64,000 nucleotides of DNA, taken from contig LLEY01000022.1 in assembly GCA_001414485.1 (NCBI GenBank), positions 1 to 64,000 on the forward strand, read 5' to 3'. Below are positions 1-11,960 of this stretch, one piece after another. Numbering within the stretch: the stretch's first letter is position 1; each line of letters starts with the position of its first letter. The notes under the pieces are model-generated. The model did not search any database. It was not told the origin of the DNA and saw only the letters and a program-made list of their open reading frames with translations. Both the position numbers and the translations under genes were made by a program. Source of the stretch: Calycina herbarum (taxonomy: Eukaryota > Ascomycota > Leotiomycetes > Helotiales > Pezizellaceae).

Positions 1-20
1 CCCCCCCCCCCCCCCCCCCC
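1..20. repeat. C20 homopolymer tract
   Basis: The window opens with twenty consecutive C residues. The tract may continue outside the window. A matching G20 run lies at 16104-16123. It could be a genuine G/C tract or an assembly artefact at a hard-to-sequence homopolymer. Confidence 0.9.
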
Positions 21-2604
21 GGCGGAACGAAAAGCATTTATGAGAGGGCGAAAAGCGAAAGGGGGGTTGTCTTCTCGTGGCATCTAAAGGCCAATCTCGA
101 GACCCATTCCAGAGTGGGAACAACCTGGGCTACATACCCCCTTTGAAAGATGTTACTACCCAGGGTTTGAAGAGCATGCTGTCAAGAAGCACGCACAAGC
201 AAGGAGTGCCCACTCCAAACAAGTCAGCGATTCAGAGAGCTTGAGGCCTAGGTCGAAATGGTTTGCGGAACGAGAGTTAAACTCAGTTATTCTTATTTAT
301 AATTTAAAAAAACAGTGCGATACTATTATACATGTTCAAAGGTGCTATCTATTTCAAAAATTGGAGCGCGAAGTGGAAGTCCCTTACCTCCTGCGATTCG
401 TTTTTGAAGATAAGAAAGCATATATATCTATGGGGGTTTATACTCTGGAAGTAGGGTAGAGTAAGACTAAGTACCTCAATACTCATGTACGACAGCTTGC
501 CATGTTATGAGAGAACCAGATAAGAGCCACTTACTCAACATCCAAGGTCGGTTTTCCCAAGGACCTCCGCGCCCAAGGCGTCGGCGAATTTCGATTTTCG
601 ACTTGGGAAGTGCGAACTTCCTCTGACCGCTCAATACAGCGATAGCAATATGTCCATTTTGAGGTGGGTAATATTGAAACTCTTCAAAATACACTTCAAT
701 CAGAAAGCCTCATTTCCCACGGACATCGCGTTCTCTTTATATACACAACTCAAACCCTTGTTCACATTCTTCCCAGAATTTCTCTCTCTCAAACAGGGGT
801 AAAAGTCCGAATTTTCGTTCCCTTATGTCATGAGTTTCAAATTTTCAATTTATGTCCAACATGAATAATTTATATGTTTCATATCTTCACAGCCCCAAAG
901 ATTCATAACCCGTCCCCCTCCGCAAAACCAAGACATCCGAGAAACGGAGATCCTTATGTCATTTCAACCCCTCTCCCCCAAGACTAACAAATTCTCTTCA
1001 TCCCCACCCAAAAAAGGCAGAAAGATTTTCTTCCCAAGAAAAGAGAAAAACGCGCCTCGAACTCGGGCTTCTGGATCTTCTCTCGTCATTCGAATCCACC
1101 ATATTAATCTCAGCCGTATTCTTCCACATCAGTCTCCCTCCTCGGACTTTTTAGAGTTTGAATGTGTCCGAGTGAGGGGTAAAGTTCTCGATAGAGGGGT
1201 TCTTTTGAAAAGCTCAGGGAATCAACGATTCGAAATTGCAATAATGAATTAAATAATACTTAGATATACATAGATATGCATATAAATATATATCTCCGGT
1301 CCCATATCCACTTTTTCTTACATGTCTAGTCTCGGCCCGCTGCGCAGTGCATGTTCGAGGGAAAAGTTCAAGGTTGTTGGAAGAATTTTGGAAGAAAAAA
1401 AACGTTTTTTGCATGCGAGTTTGTGGGTTGGGGTTAGTTGAGTGGAGTTTAGTTCACTTTGTGGGGATTCTTTGGGTGGGTGTTTGCCGAGGAAGATGTG
1501 CATTTTTATCCACTTTTGTGCTTTGCATATGTGACATGGAAGGATGATTGTGGGGGAGATGTGAAGAGTTCGTAAAGAGAGGGGTTCGTTCTGAGAAAAG
1601 AAAGCGGTGTATACCTAGGAATTTTCGGAATATCGTAATTGGTCTTGTCTCAAAGGCGTTGGTGGTTGGTTACATCACTGCTTATTGTTCCTGAGCAACG
1701 GGTTTCCATCCATTGGTGGACTTTGCTAGTGAAACATGACATGAGGGAGGGACAGAATTGGAGTTTGTGGGTATCACCCCGACGATGCAAGAAAACCTCG
1801 CCAAGAACGAGGAAAAAGAAAAGATGGAAATCACCACGCAACACCAAACCTCCACATCATCTACATGAGTACCCAAGAACTAAATCTCAAAGATGGGGAA
1901 GAATTGAGGGTTCAAGAAAACTAAAGCTGCAAAAGGAAAACTTCTCGAAGCAGAGACGGCGGTGAATATCCATGCTAGCAGCATCCCACAGAAAGGAAGT
2001 TAAATAAGTGAGATATTATTGGTTGCTGATGTCACAAGAATGCGATGTCATGCATACGTATCTCACTCCACTACATAACTTACTCCACTTTCTTGCCTAA
2101 ACGCCTATTTATCCTGCAGCAGCTAGCTTGTGATCGGGAATAGGCGTTGGACATGATGTATGATGTACGAGCATGGATTGGGGTATACCAAAAAGTACAC
2201 TTGGCATGGAGTAGACGTGATGTGTGGGAATGGATGATCTAAAAGGTTTCTACGTAGTACGAGGACTTAGCAATCTGCGAGTAAATGGTGAAGATTGCAT
2301 TGTTTAGGATCCCATGTACTTCTCAATTTTGGACCTAAGCAGTAGTGCCATTGATGGAGAAAATGGAGATGCTGCAAGAGAGGCATGGGAAACCCAACGG
2401 TAGGGACATATATGCACATGCATTTCATAAATGTACTGTACATGACGCAGAAGAATGGAACTTGTGATTAAGAAAGCTGAATTGACCATGTAAAGGATTT
2501 GGTGGGGGACGAATTGTGAATATCAGACTTATGAAATATACAAAGTTGTTCCAGGAGGATTTAATGAATGACAATCACAACTCTATTCTTAAATCAAGAA
2601 CTAA
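21..2604. other. intergenic, no gene recognised
   Basis: Open frames here are short, overlap on both strands and resemble no family I know. The stretch is AT-rich in parts, with a TA-rich patch near 1250-1290. I see no splice-linked reading frame, tRNA fold or transposon ends before the MITE that follows. Confidence 0.5.
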
Positions 2605-2717
2605 GGGCCTGTTTGGATCACTTATCGATAATTATAATTATCTTAATATTATTTATTCACTTTTTTTGGTGAGGATAATTGGAGATATCCGATAATTGGT
2701 GTGAGCCAAACAGGCCC
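2605..2717. mobile_element. MITE, PIF/Harbinger (Tourist)-like
   Basis: This is a 113-bp non-coding element with terminal inverted repeats. The left end reads GGGCCTGTTTGGATCAC. The right end is its reverse complement with a single mismatch (GTGAGCCAAACAGGCCC). Both ends are flanked by the trinucleotide TAA (2602-2604 and 2718-2720), as expected for the 3-bp target duplication of PIF/Harbinger elements. The interior is very AT-rich and contains a short palindrome (GATAATTATAATTATC). It has no coding capacity, so it would depend on a transposase elsewhere. The superfamily is inferred from the TAA duplication and TIR style; hAT elements would give 8-bp duplications, which I do not see. Confidence 0.8.
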
Positions 2718-3310
2718 TAAGAACACACTTCCACCCAAGTGCATAAGTAAGGTGTTGCTAAAGAGTTGGGTAACAACAACTCACTCACTTAACTTAGAAT
2801 TCCTAACAAGGTAGCCAAATGAGTGATTGAAATTTCCACAAAGTTATCAACTTCATTATTCAACCCATCTACAAGAATCGCTAAATGGCAGTGAATCCAC
2901 CCTAGCTTTACCCCTATTGTAGCCACTTGGTCAACTCACAAGACTCGCTAAGCCAAAAACAAAAAAAACAAACAGTGAATTCCTCACTTCTCATCCCATG
3001 ACTACATGAATTCCAATAAACAATTCACCAACACAATACAGTACCATAAAATCCCATCAACACTTCTCAATTCACATCCAAAAGGATTCCTATCTCCATC
3101 CCTTGACTCATCTCCCCAGCCTCAGCGAATCTATATCAAACCACCCCTCAAACTCCCAACCCCCTTCCTTCTCATCTCATTACAACACATCAACACTCCA
3201 GCTTTGATCTCCAAAAGTGTTCCGCAAAACACCAGACACCAGAACTCATCTCTCTTTGTTTATTTATTTGTGATACTTTGAGTGAGCAAGACAGGGTAAG
3301 AAAGATACGA
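2718..3310. other. intergenic, possible leader of the next small gene
   Basis: The stretch is CA-rich and pyrimidine-rich towards 3300, which could be a 5' leader for the doubtful reading frame at 3311. No gene is recognised. Confidence 0.35.
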
Positions 3311-3918
3311 ATGCCCCACCACGCTCACAACGCATACCACTCCAACTCCAATAATCCTTTCGACAATAACTCTCTCGTCTCTTCCTCCACCCCCTCAGGT
3401 CAACCATCATCCTCTTCAAACCAATCACCACAACCACAAACACAATACAACCAACCACCCCTCTCAACCTCCCCACCCCACCTCTTCCCCTCTCCCCCAT
3501 TACCAAAGAAGAACACCCTACCACCACGTCCAAAAACACCAAAGGGTCTTCACATCCTTCCCAAAAACCCTGCTTCCACCCCAACAATGACAGCAGGCCC
3601 TAACTCATCCACCACAAAGACCTCAAATCCAACCATTGAGATTGAGACGACAACCCAACCCTCATGGCAAACCACCAAACCGCGCCCACAATCCAAGAAT
3701 TGGAGGAGTGGCATAAGAATTGTACGATGCCGGATTGTTCATTTAGAAAAGGGTATGAGAGAAGAGTTGGTAACCATGCAGCCCAGTCAGACCAGCCAGA
3801 TCGGCCAGACCAAGATACGGGAGACAGAGTTGATATGGATAAAGCAAAGACTAATGATAAGAAGGTGTTACATAGGGAATGTCCTTTGAAAGGATGTTTA
3901 CATCGGGATCATTCTTGA
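3311..3918 (+). CDS. hypothetical small protein, reading frame switches
   Basis: I do not recognise this gene. From the ATG at 3311 an open frame encodes a disordered Pro/Ser/Asn/Gln-rich segment of roughly 115 residues. Around 3640-3665 the more protein-like frame changes. From the ATG at 3664 to the stop at 3916-3918 a second frame encodes 84 residues with two similar Cys-pair motifs, CTMPDCSFRKGY and CPLKGCLHRDH. The pair suggests a duplicated metal-binding or disulfide unit. No good splice donor was found at the switch, so a frameshift, a missed intron, or two unrelated ORFs all remain possible. The downstream frame alone could be the real gene. Confidence 0.3.
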
Positions 3919-6900
3919 GGGGTGGGATGGTTAGGTTGAGGACTTGGGTTTTGACTTCTGGGTTGTGGAGAGTGTTGGTGGTAGAAGGTACAGCGAGGAA
4001 GGAGAGGGGAGAGAGAGGGAAGATGGATGGATGAGGGAATTGTATAGTATTGACTTCGGTGGTGATGGTGTTTTTACACTGGGAAGCTTTTCTTTCTTTG
4101 TTTACTTCTGATTTCTGGGCTTTGGGCTTAGTTTCTTTAGGGAAGGGAGAACTGTAGAGGGGAGATATTATAAGAGTGGTGAGATATGAGAGGTCATTAG
4201 ATAATAGTAATTCATTTGCATAATAACAATAGACTTTGAAACATGAAGTGAAGTATTGTTGGAATTTAGATGCTTTGAATAATAGTTTTAACATTTGGTC
4301 CTTGTGGTAGAGACTTTTGGGGGAAAATAAGGAGTGAGTGAGTTGAGGGAATGAATACAGAAGCTAACCAGGCTGACCATATGCACATGATCATCAGAAC
4401 AAGCTTGCCGTGAATCATGAACAGTCATAAAACAGAAAAGTGTCCCCACAAAAGAATTTTATAAATATGAGATAGAAAGAAATGTTCCTGATGTTAGCAT
4501 CGTATAACAATGACACTTGTCTTTCAACATAATCCCCCACCTTTGACTCCCCTCAAGGTTCGTCTCTAGCTCATCCCAATGGAGACTTTCAAGTCGAAAC
4601 AAGGAACCTGTCACTCGTTCCAAGCAAGTACCCCTCTATTCAGAATTTTCCAAGACCGAAGAAGCGACACCATACAGCAGATCCTCCACTGTTCAAACCA
4701 CCACGAGGGAGAAGAAGAAAACCTTCAATGCAACAACCATCATCACCCATCACCCTCACCCCATAAACCCGAGTCCAGTATCCCGGGAAAACTCCCCATA
4801 TATAAGAGTCAGAACCAGGAGTCTTGAGTGGATTCCCAAGCACAACCCGGTGTTGAAACCTCCACAAAATCACGAATCCGACCCGGTAGAACCCATTCCC
4901 GAGATACCAATCCTCTCATCAAGTCACCAGATCTTACCGACTTCTCAAACAATGAGCTCGTTTGCAACCAACATGTCAGCAAAGAGTCAGATGATAAGAA
5001 ATCCTAATCGCATGAATTGGGAAGACCATTCGCGAGCATGACGTTTTCCCCAACAACTACGCCTCAATACGGAATAAACACCGGTGTCCAAAGACTGCGG
5101 TCAGCTCCGAGAAGCTTGCAGTCTGACGTTTCGCAGCCCTCAATGTCTCAATGTCTCAATGCTTTCCAGCCTCGTTAGGGGTTCTTCTCCAATCAATGAG
5201 CTCCGAAGGAAGCCATCACCCCGCCTCCATAGCGGGGTCGAGAAAATCCCTCCGAACCGACCGATAAATGCCTCTCCCCATGTTCACGATCTCGTTTGAT
5301 GTTTGTTTGTGTGAGGTTGATGAAGCCTCAAATGTTTTTGGAAGTTGAAGCTCTCTTGCTCCCGTGGATCTCTTTTCCTGGAGCTCTCGCATTGACATTT
5401 GCGGGGTTGAAAATGCTCCTCAGGGGGTTCTCTGCAGGGCTTCGAAACGGCGGGGCGATGCGACTGTGCACAATGCATACAGCTGCATTCGCACACTGTG
5501 CAGAAGCATTGCACTGTATCCTCGGTCCGTCATAAATTCAAAAAAAGTCGTGTACACAGCAACGGTTGCTAAGCATATGAAAGGAGAAACTTGGAAAGAA
5601 AGCAAGACAGAAGAAATGAAGCACTGACGATGTTGAGGCCGGAAATACGTTTTTCTCTGTTCTCTCCCCTTGTCATTTCAACATGAACAAAGTTCCTCAG
5701 ATCCATCAAATATTTCTCTCCCCGATGCCCAAGCTCAAGACAGATCAAAGTTGGCCTCCAGATCCAGTGACTTCGTGTGAATTACGGAGCTCTTTCACGG
5801 CTATTTGTTTACACTTGGCGCCGACCCACGTCCACTTCTGAGTAGAAGTGTGCTGCCGACGCGGAGAATTGACCAACAGCTGCTTTGACCTGTGAGAGGA
5901 TCTGTCTTTTAGACTCGGGATGAAGACCAAGAGTTGCGGTTTGTTCCCGAAGCAGTTTTCGAAGTCTCCGCTGCCCCCGCCGTTCCGTGGATTCTGGCGT
6001 GGTTGAAAAGCGTCTGTGATTCAAGAATTTGCTCTTGGTTTTTTACGTGGGGAAAGAGGCCAGTTTGGGTGCGGCCATTGGCTACATCTCGTACCCCGTA
6101 TTACTTCAAGGTGGGTTGGAGGCCGTGGCCATGATGCGCTGGCCAAAACGCCGTAATCTCCTGTTGCAAATCGGAGGCGACGTTGGTCTGAAAATAGGAG
6201 AAAGATCATCAAGTGTTTGGCCTGTTCCTGAAGGGGAGCTGAATTTTGTTTCTGGATCGGTCCTCGGGGATGTTTCCTCCCTCCCTATGGGAGATCCATG
6301 AAAGAAGGTTTTCCAGATGTCAACAAGTGGAAGAAGTCCATCATTTTAACAACGCGTATTAAACAATTGCATAAGATGAATGCCAGCGAAGCAATTGCAA
6401 ACAAACTCAAAGCCAGATCCCTTCACAAACAGGTGGTGATGACAGGCCAACAGTTGCTGAAATGCCTGGATTTGCAGGTCAAGCATCTGTGAACCACGCA
6501 AAGTTCAAAGGGGCCTGCCTCCTGGTGGAATGATACTTCAGCCTTGGCAAAAGTAAGCGTGCAAGCGTCAAGCTTGTCCATTGACAGGCGTTTCGAAGGC
6601 CTGAAAGGTGGAAAGGATAAATCATGGAGACGCTGAACAGACCTTTTCCAGGCTACCCAGGGATCAGCCAAAAGCTAGGGTACCATGCTAGAAGGGGAAC
6701 AGCGGAGAGAAACGCCGTGGGCTAAGCGAGCCGTACAAACGGCGTCTGCCATGTGCTTGTATGTCTCGGGGGCGTCTAAATTGTCTAAATTGACGATGAA
6801 GTTTAAATCCCAAGGGCAAGCGAGGCGAGGGTGGAATTATGAAACCGGCTTCATCGACGATGCAGGTTGTATCCAGGTCGTCGAGGTGAAGAAAATAGCA

Positions 6901-8649
6901 AAAATAGACAGCCGTTGCAAGGCACGGAAGGGTTCATGTTCAGACGAGTTCACGGACGGTGATGGTGACGGGCAGCTTTCCAAACCTTCCAAAGTTCCAT
7001 TGCGGGTGGAGAAGCTAGATGAAGAAGTTGATGCTCATAGGTAGCCTTTCGACCTAAGGTTGCTGTAGTGTAGCTGCACGCAGCATGATGGTGACTGCAG
7101 ACCCGTCGTCCGTGATGACCTGCGTGCGTGTTGTGTGCATTTCCATTTGAGTTTGACGTCTCTGAGTCGCTGGTTCTTCGCTGATTCCCTTGCCGGGGAA
7201 CTGCTCGGCATCGCTTGACACGAACATCAGGAGGCTGAGCTGAGTCTCCCGAGGCGCTGGTATTCTCGTTGACTCGTTGGTGTTGGTCTGAAGAGCTTTG
7301 GGTCAACATGACTGGTTGCCCTGCAGTAGTGGACAGGAGATTTTCACCACCATTTTAGATGATGGCTTGACCCGATGGACCTGAACATGCATTCAGAATG
7401 GTTCGCAGCGAAAAATAGCCGGCATTTCCGTAAATCGGTCTTTTTCGTCCCGTCCCGCATCGTTGTCGGGCCAGTGAGAGGGCAGAGAGCTGCTGTACAA
7501 CATCTCTCTCCCTAAATGAGGTTGTCCAAGGCGGCTACATTCTATTCTGGAACAACTCCAATTGTTGGAAATTGAAGGTCATCATAAACGAGGAATGGCA
7601 TCATCTGCAGCCGCGTGACCGTGTCTAGACGTCTAGTCACCAACTTCGGGGATTTGTTGACCAAGTTGTCTGTGGGTTGAGTGAGTGACCCCCGCCCTTA
7701 GCAACGTTCAGATATTCCTTTTCTCGGGGCGTTGGCGTCTCGCTCGTGGGTGCGAGCCTGCGAGGAAGCGTGATTTCCTTGTCATTGGCCCGCGTCAGAT
7801 AAGAAGCTGCGCGAAGGATGACAATCTTCCGGCCAGCTTCCCATTTGTGTGCCTCTCTCGACTCAACTCGTGGTCATGGCGTGGGCGGTGAGAGGATGCA
7901 ATATTTGAGGATGAGCACCCGTCCGAGCTGAGGAAGGAAGTTGAGGTGCAGGTTTTTGAAGCGGAGACGCGATGTCAATATTGACAATCGCGTCAACTGG
8001 GTGGGATGAAATCAACCCCTCAATGGGAGAAAAAGGAAAAAAGGAGAAAAGGAGAAAAGGAGGAAAAGAGAAAAAGAGAAAAAGAGAAAAAACCATGAAT
8101 TGTCTCGACCATGACCATGATTTCCTGGATTGCTGCAGAAATGCATCCGCGTTGGCAACAGCAGCATAGAACAGTCTCTGGTTGAGCCTCGTCATGGAAT
8201 TTTCATTTCAAGGCACCTAGTCGCTGCAGGGGGGCGTGGATTGGATTGGACCCATGTGGAGCTCTATATCGTCACAGCCTTGTTGATAGCAATTAATACT
8301 CCGACCACCCGAGTGTATAGCGGCTGGAAGGGGGAATCCAACTTTATACACTTATTGCCACTTCCCAATGGGGACGGACTTGCACAATGGGCATCAAAAG
8401 TTGGAAACAAGAGATGCAATTGTGTCATTGTTGTTGTTATTGTTGAAGGCTGAGATGAGAGGGAAAGAGGGCAGGAAGTCGCGATGCGCCACAATTGTTC
8501 TGTATCCTGTAGGTAATCCAAGACGGTAGTCTGGCGACTGCCCTCGTGAAAATAAACTCGCGGGCGAGGGAGGTTCCGGCGATGGAATCCATCGTAGCTT
8601 CGAGTCTGGAACTGAGAGCATGCATTGCTTGACGACATCTTTACTCACT
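3919..8649. other. gene-poor region, nothing firmly recognised
   Basis: There are many short ORFs on both strands, mostly mirror images of one another. Between about 4540 and 5300 several short Ser/Pro/Arg-rich stretches follow one another in different frames. These could be exons of a disordered protein or a decayed gene, but no consistent splice model emerged. An ATG-initiated 119-codon frame at 6685-7044 shows no familiar motif. I annotate no gene here. Confidence 0.4.
8025..8092. repeat. polypurine GGA/GAAAA tract
   Basis: About 68 nt are almost purely A and G, with recurring GGAGAAAA and GAGAAAAA units. It is a simple-sequence tract, not coding. Confidence 0.85.
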
Positions 8650-10123
8650 ACCCGTACCCATGCTTGACCTCAACTTCTGCACCACTGCTCACCCTCACCC
8701 TTACCTCACTTGCCCTTGATTTCTACACACCACTATGAGCTACACCACGACTCTCAACCCCGAATCTCACCTCCCCCAACGCAAGGGCGATTTGGCTCTG
8801 CTCCAGGTTCACACATCTTCACCCAGAATTCACAGCCCTTCACACACCAACATCCCCACAATTGCATCGAGATCAGGGTGGACGAGGCTAAAGCAGCCAG
8901 AAGGAGAGTCGTCGGCAGGGCAATTGTCAATTGTCTAGGAATAACTTCCTCTAGGTCTTTTCCCAGCCTGGCAGCCGCCGCAGCCCTCTCCCTCTCCCCC
9001 TCCCTCTCCCCCTACTGACAACGGCAGGGCAACGAGAGGTCGAGTCTGACCAGCAACCATCCGCAACCTCAGCAACCTCAGCAACCTAACCTACCAAGGA
9101 AACTCCAGCACTTCGATTCACCAGCTTCGCAACTTTGCAACTTCGACCCGCTCTGTTCCTGGCCAAAAGAGAAACAGTCTGCAGCTAGCATCCACAGCCC
9201 ATCACCACCACCATCCACCATTTTCCTCGATTGCTCAAGGGGGTCTAGGATAAGGATTACATCGACCCTCCACCCTACCCTGCTACGCTTCTCACCCCCT
9301 GCCCTGAACATCCTGAGCCCTGCTGCACCTGGCCATCCACTCACAGCGCACAGTGCTTCCGCTTGCTAGACGCTGCCAATTGTATTGCTTGCAACTTTGC
9401 CTGGCCTTGCAAGCTTCGTTCGTTCGCTCGCCGCACAGCTGCTGCTGCTGCCGCACCAGGAAATCGTCCCGACAACACAACCTCCAGCGGCTCCACCCTC
9501 CCATCCCATCCCCAAAACCAAACCCACCCACACCACCGAAACCAGCTCTTCTTCTACCCTCGCTCGCCCACCTCTTTGCTTCCTCATCCTTTCCTCTCTC
9601 CTCCCCTTCCATCCTCTCCTCTCCCCATCTTCGCCGGAGCCATTCATTCATCACGATAGGCCATTTCCCAGCCCTTCGTATGTGTTTGTGCAGATTCGAC
9701 TCTCGAACATCCGGCAAGCTCAACCTCGACTAACACCCCCGCCCCCCAGGAATCAGGATCAAGCCACCACCACCGAGCTTAAAGACCGAAAAGGACGCCC
9801 CCATACCAGCGACCCGGCGATCTCGAAAAGCCTCGATGTACAGGACATTCCAGTAACTCTCCCACCAACCGACAGCTTCTCGCCTTTTTTTGCAAATTGC
9901 TTCAGTGCCTGGTTGTAAAAGCTTCACTCCTTTGCCCCTCATAGCTGTGTAGCCCGTGCAGCAATTGCAATTTCTCTCGGAACCCTTCGCCCAAGTCAAC
10001 AATTGGAACTTTCGACAACAGTTTCCTGCAGTGGAACATTGCTCGATTGGGATCAATTGATTGCACAAGGACGCCGTCAGAAACAGTATCACCATTCGCC
10101 TTATCTTCCTACAAACCGCTATT
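8650..10123 (+). promoter_or_regulatory. putative promoter and long leader of cdc25
   Basis: The 1.5 kb ahead of the cdc25 start codon is strongly pyrimidine-rich, including a CCCTCT-type run at about 8984-9013 and CT/CA-rich sequence to 9900. That is the usual look of long 5' untranslated leaders in filamentous fungi. Several ATGs open short frames that overlap each other without recognisable protein features, so they may be upstream ORFs. The transcription start is not determined. Confidence 0.45.
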
Positions 10124-11960
10124 ATGGAGGCTTCATCACCGTTGGCTGCCATGCAGCCTTCATCCTTCATGCATGGTTGGGGCCGCAATGATATGTATAC
10201 CTCGCATCCTCATGCCCATATGTCGACCTCGGGTCCCTTTGCTCCCGGAGCCTTCAACTTTCGAGATCTCAGCATGAAGCGGTCCAGCAAAGCGGATTAT
10301 TTTGCAATGAAGCCCGTTCGTGGATCATCTCCGACAGCTAGTCTGGCGGCAGATCTCTCGCAGAACTTTCACATTGATATGAGGTATGTCTGCTCATTGG
10401 CACATGGGAAGAGCTTCACTAACAACTGCCAGCCCCCAGCTGCCTACACCTCGTCGTTCGCTCTTCACCTCGAATCTTTTTGGAACAATTGATGGAAGGG
10501 GTACGTTTGGTGGGCAACGCATGGTACAACATAAACTAACCATACACAGATTGCGTTACAACCCCGCCAATCCCATCTTCCTCCCCCGGACCGCTGGATG
10601 AGAGAATGGACATTTCGCCCTTGCCACACAAGCAACCATACTTTGCGGCAATCGAAGTGCAATCTCCCACCCCAGGTCATACACCTAATATTTTAGAGAT
10701 TCCAGATGAGGATGCCATGCCATCGTCTCCGCCCAGGCCGGCGTTTCTGGAGGCTCCGAGACCTACCAATGCTATGGAGTAAGCTAAATTACACATTCCA
10801 CAAGGGTGGAACTTGAGATTGACTTTTTTTACTTTAGACGAAGAAAGTCTATATTACTCCGACCCTCTCTGCAACGATCGAAAGGCTTCTCGACTGGCAC
10901 ACTGCCTACTCGCAATCCCGAGCAATTGCCTCCCTTCCGCTTTGGTGCTGGAAGCAGCAAGTTGTCAACGTCGACGTCGATGTCTCTTGGAGAATGTTTT
11001 ATGGAATCGCCACCACAAGAGCGTCGTCCTCAGTCTGCCAATAGCCCTTCGGTTTCAATCATGGGTCCTCCTCGTTCAAATCGTCCTTTCGGAAGCATGA
11101 ACTCGAATTGCTTGAGAAATGGGTCTCCAATTGGAAGCCACACGAGAAGACCATCGAACCCACTAATCAGACCAAGGAAGCAGTTTCGCAGATCGTTGAG
11201 CATGTTTGAACACCCTGGTGATGTGATGAAAAAGGCCGAGGAACCAGTCCCAAGTACTCTTAATACGGTCATGGATGTTGATGAACTTCATCAACCCCAG
11301 TTGCCACACTTCTTCCAAGAGGGACAACCAGATAGCATTCCACGAATCACAAAGGAAACATTGTTGGAGATTCTTGATGGCAAGCACGATGCTCAATATG
11401 ATCAACGCATGGTCGTCGACTGCCGATTCGAGTACGAGTTTGATGGTGGTCACATTGATGGGGCAGTCAATTACAATGATAAAGAGCTCTTAGCTAGCCA
11501 ACTCTTCGAAGCAGCCCTTCCTGGCAAAACACTACTAATCTTCCACTGCGAATACTCAGCCCACCGTGCTCCAATCATGGCTCGCCATATTCGTAAACAA
11601 GACCGTTCTACTAATGTTGAGCAATACCCAAAGCTCACGTACCCTGAAGTGTACATCCTTGACGGTGGATACAGTACCTTCTTCTCCCAACACCAAGAAC
11701 GATGCTTTCCTCAAAGCTATGTCGAGATGGATGCAAAGGAGCATGCCTATACCTGCGAGAGAGAGATGGGCCGTCTGCGTCAAAACCGATCGAAACTTAG
11801 CCGAGCACAGACATTTGCCTTCGGGTCGCACGGTCAGATTGAAGAGAGTCCTACTGCACCAAGTCGTAGAAGTACCGCTGGGACTGATTTGATCATGATG
11901 GATCTCGGTGCATCGCCTTGCCTGAATTACGGACATGCGCGGCGCATGGTTTCGTACTAA
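10124..11960 (+). CDS. cdc25: M-phase inducer phosphatase (Cdc25/NimT/Mih1)
   Basis: This is a dual-specificity phosphatase that removes inhibitory phosphates from the Thr/Tyr pair of Cdk1 and so triggers mitosis. Four exons fit by eye: 10124-10383, 10433-10500, 10550-10778 and 10838-11960, giving 559 residues. The N-terminal half is Ser/Pro-rich and regulatory, with LPTPRRSLFTSNLFGT matching the conserved fungal motif. The C-terminal rhodanese-fold catalytic domain holds VVDCRFEYEFDGGHIDGA and the P-loop HCEYSAHR (Cys-x5-Arg), followed by AP as in fungal Cdc25. The start was chosen because it opens the frame that splices cleanly into the conserved exons. No lesion is seen, and length is normal for the family. 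Function is firm from the motifs; exact splice sites are inferred. Confidence 0.93.

Noticed and set aside
6685..7044. 119-codon ATG frame
   Set aside because: It lies in a gene-poor stretch, has no motif, and is mirrored by an opposite-strand frame of equal length at 6950-7309.
9353..9918. Overlapping Pro/Ser-rich frames on both strands
   Set aside because: They come from CT-rich leader sequence ahead of cdc25. Several frames are open at once, as expected of biased composition.
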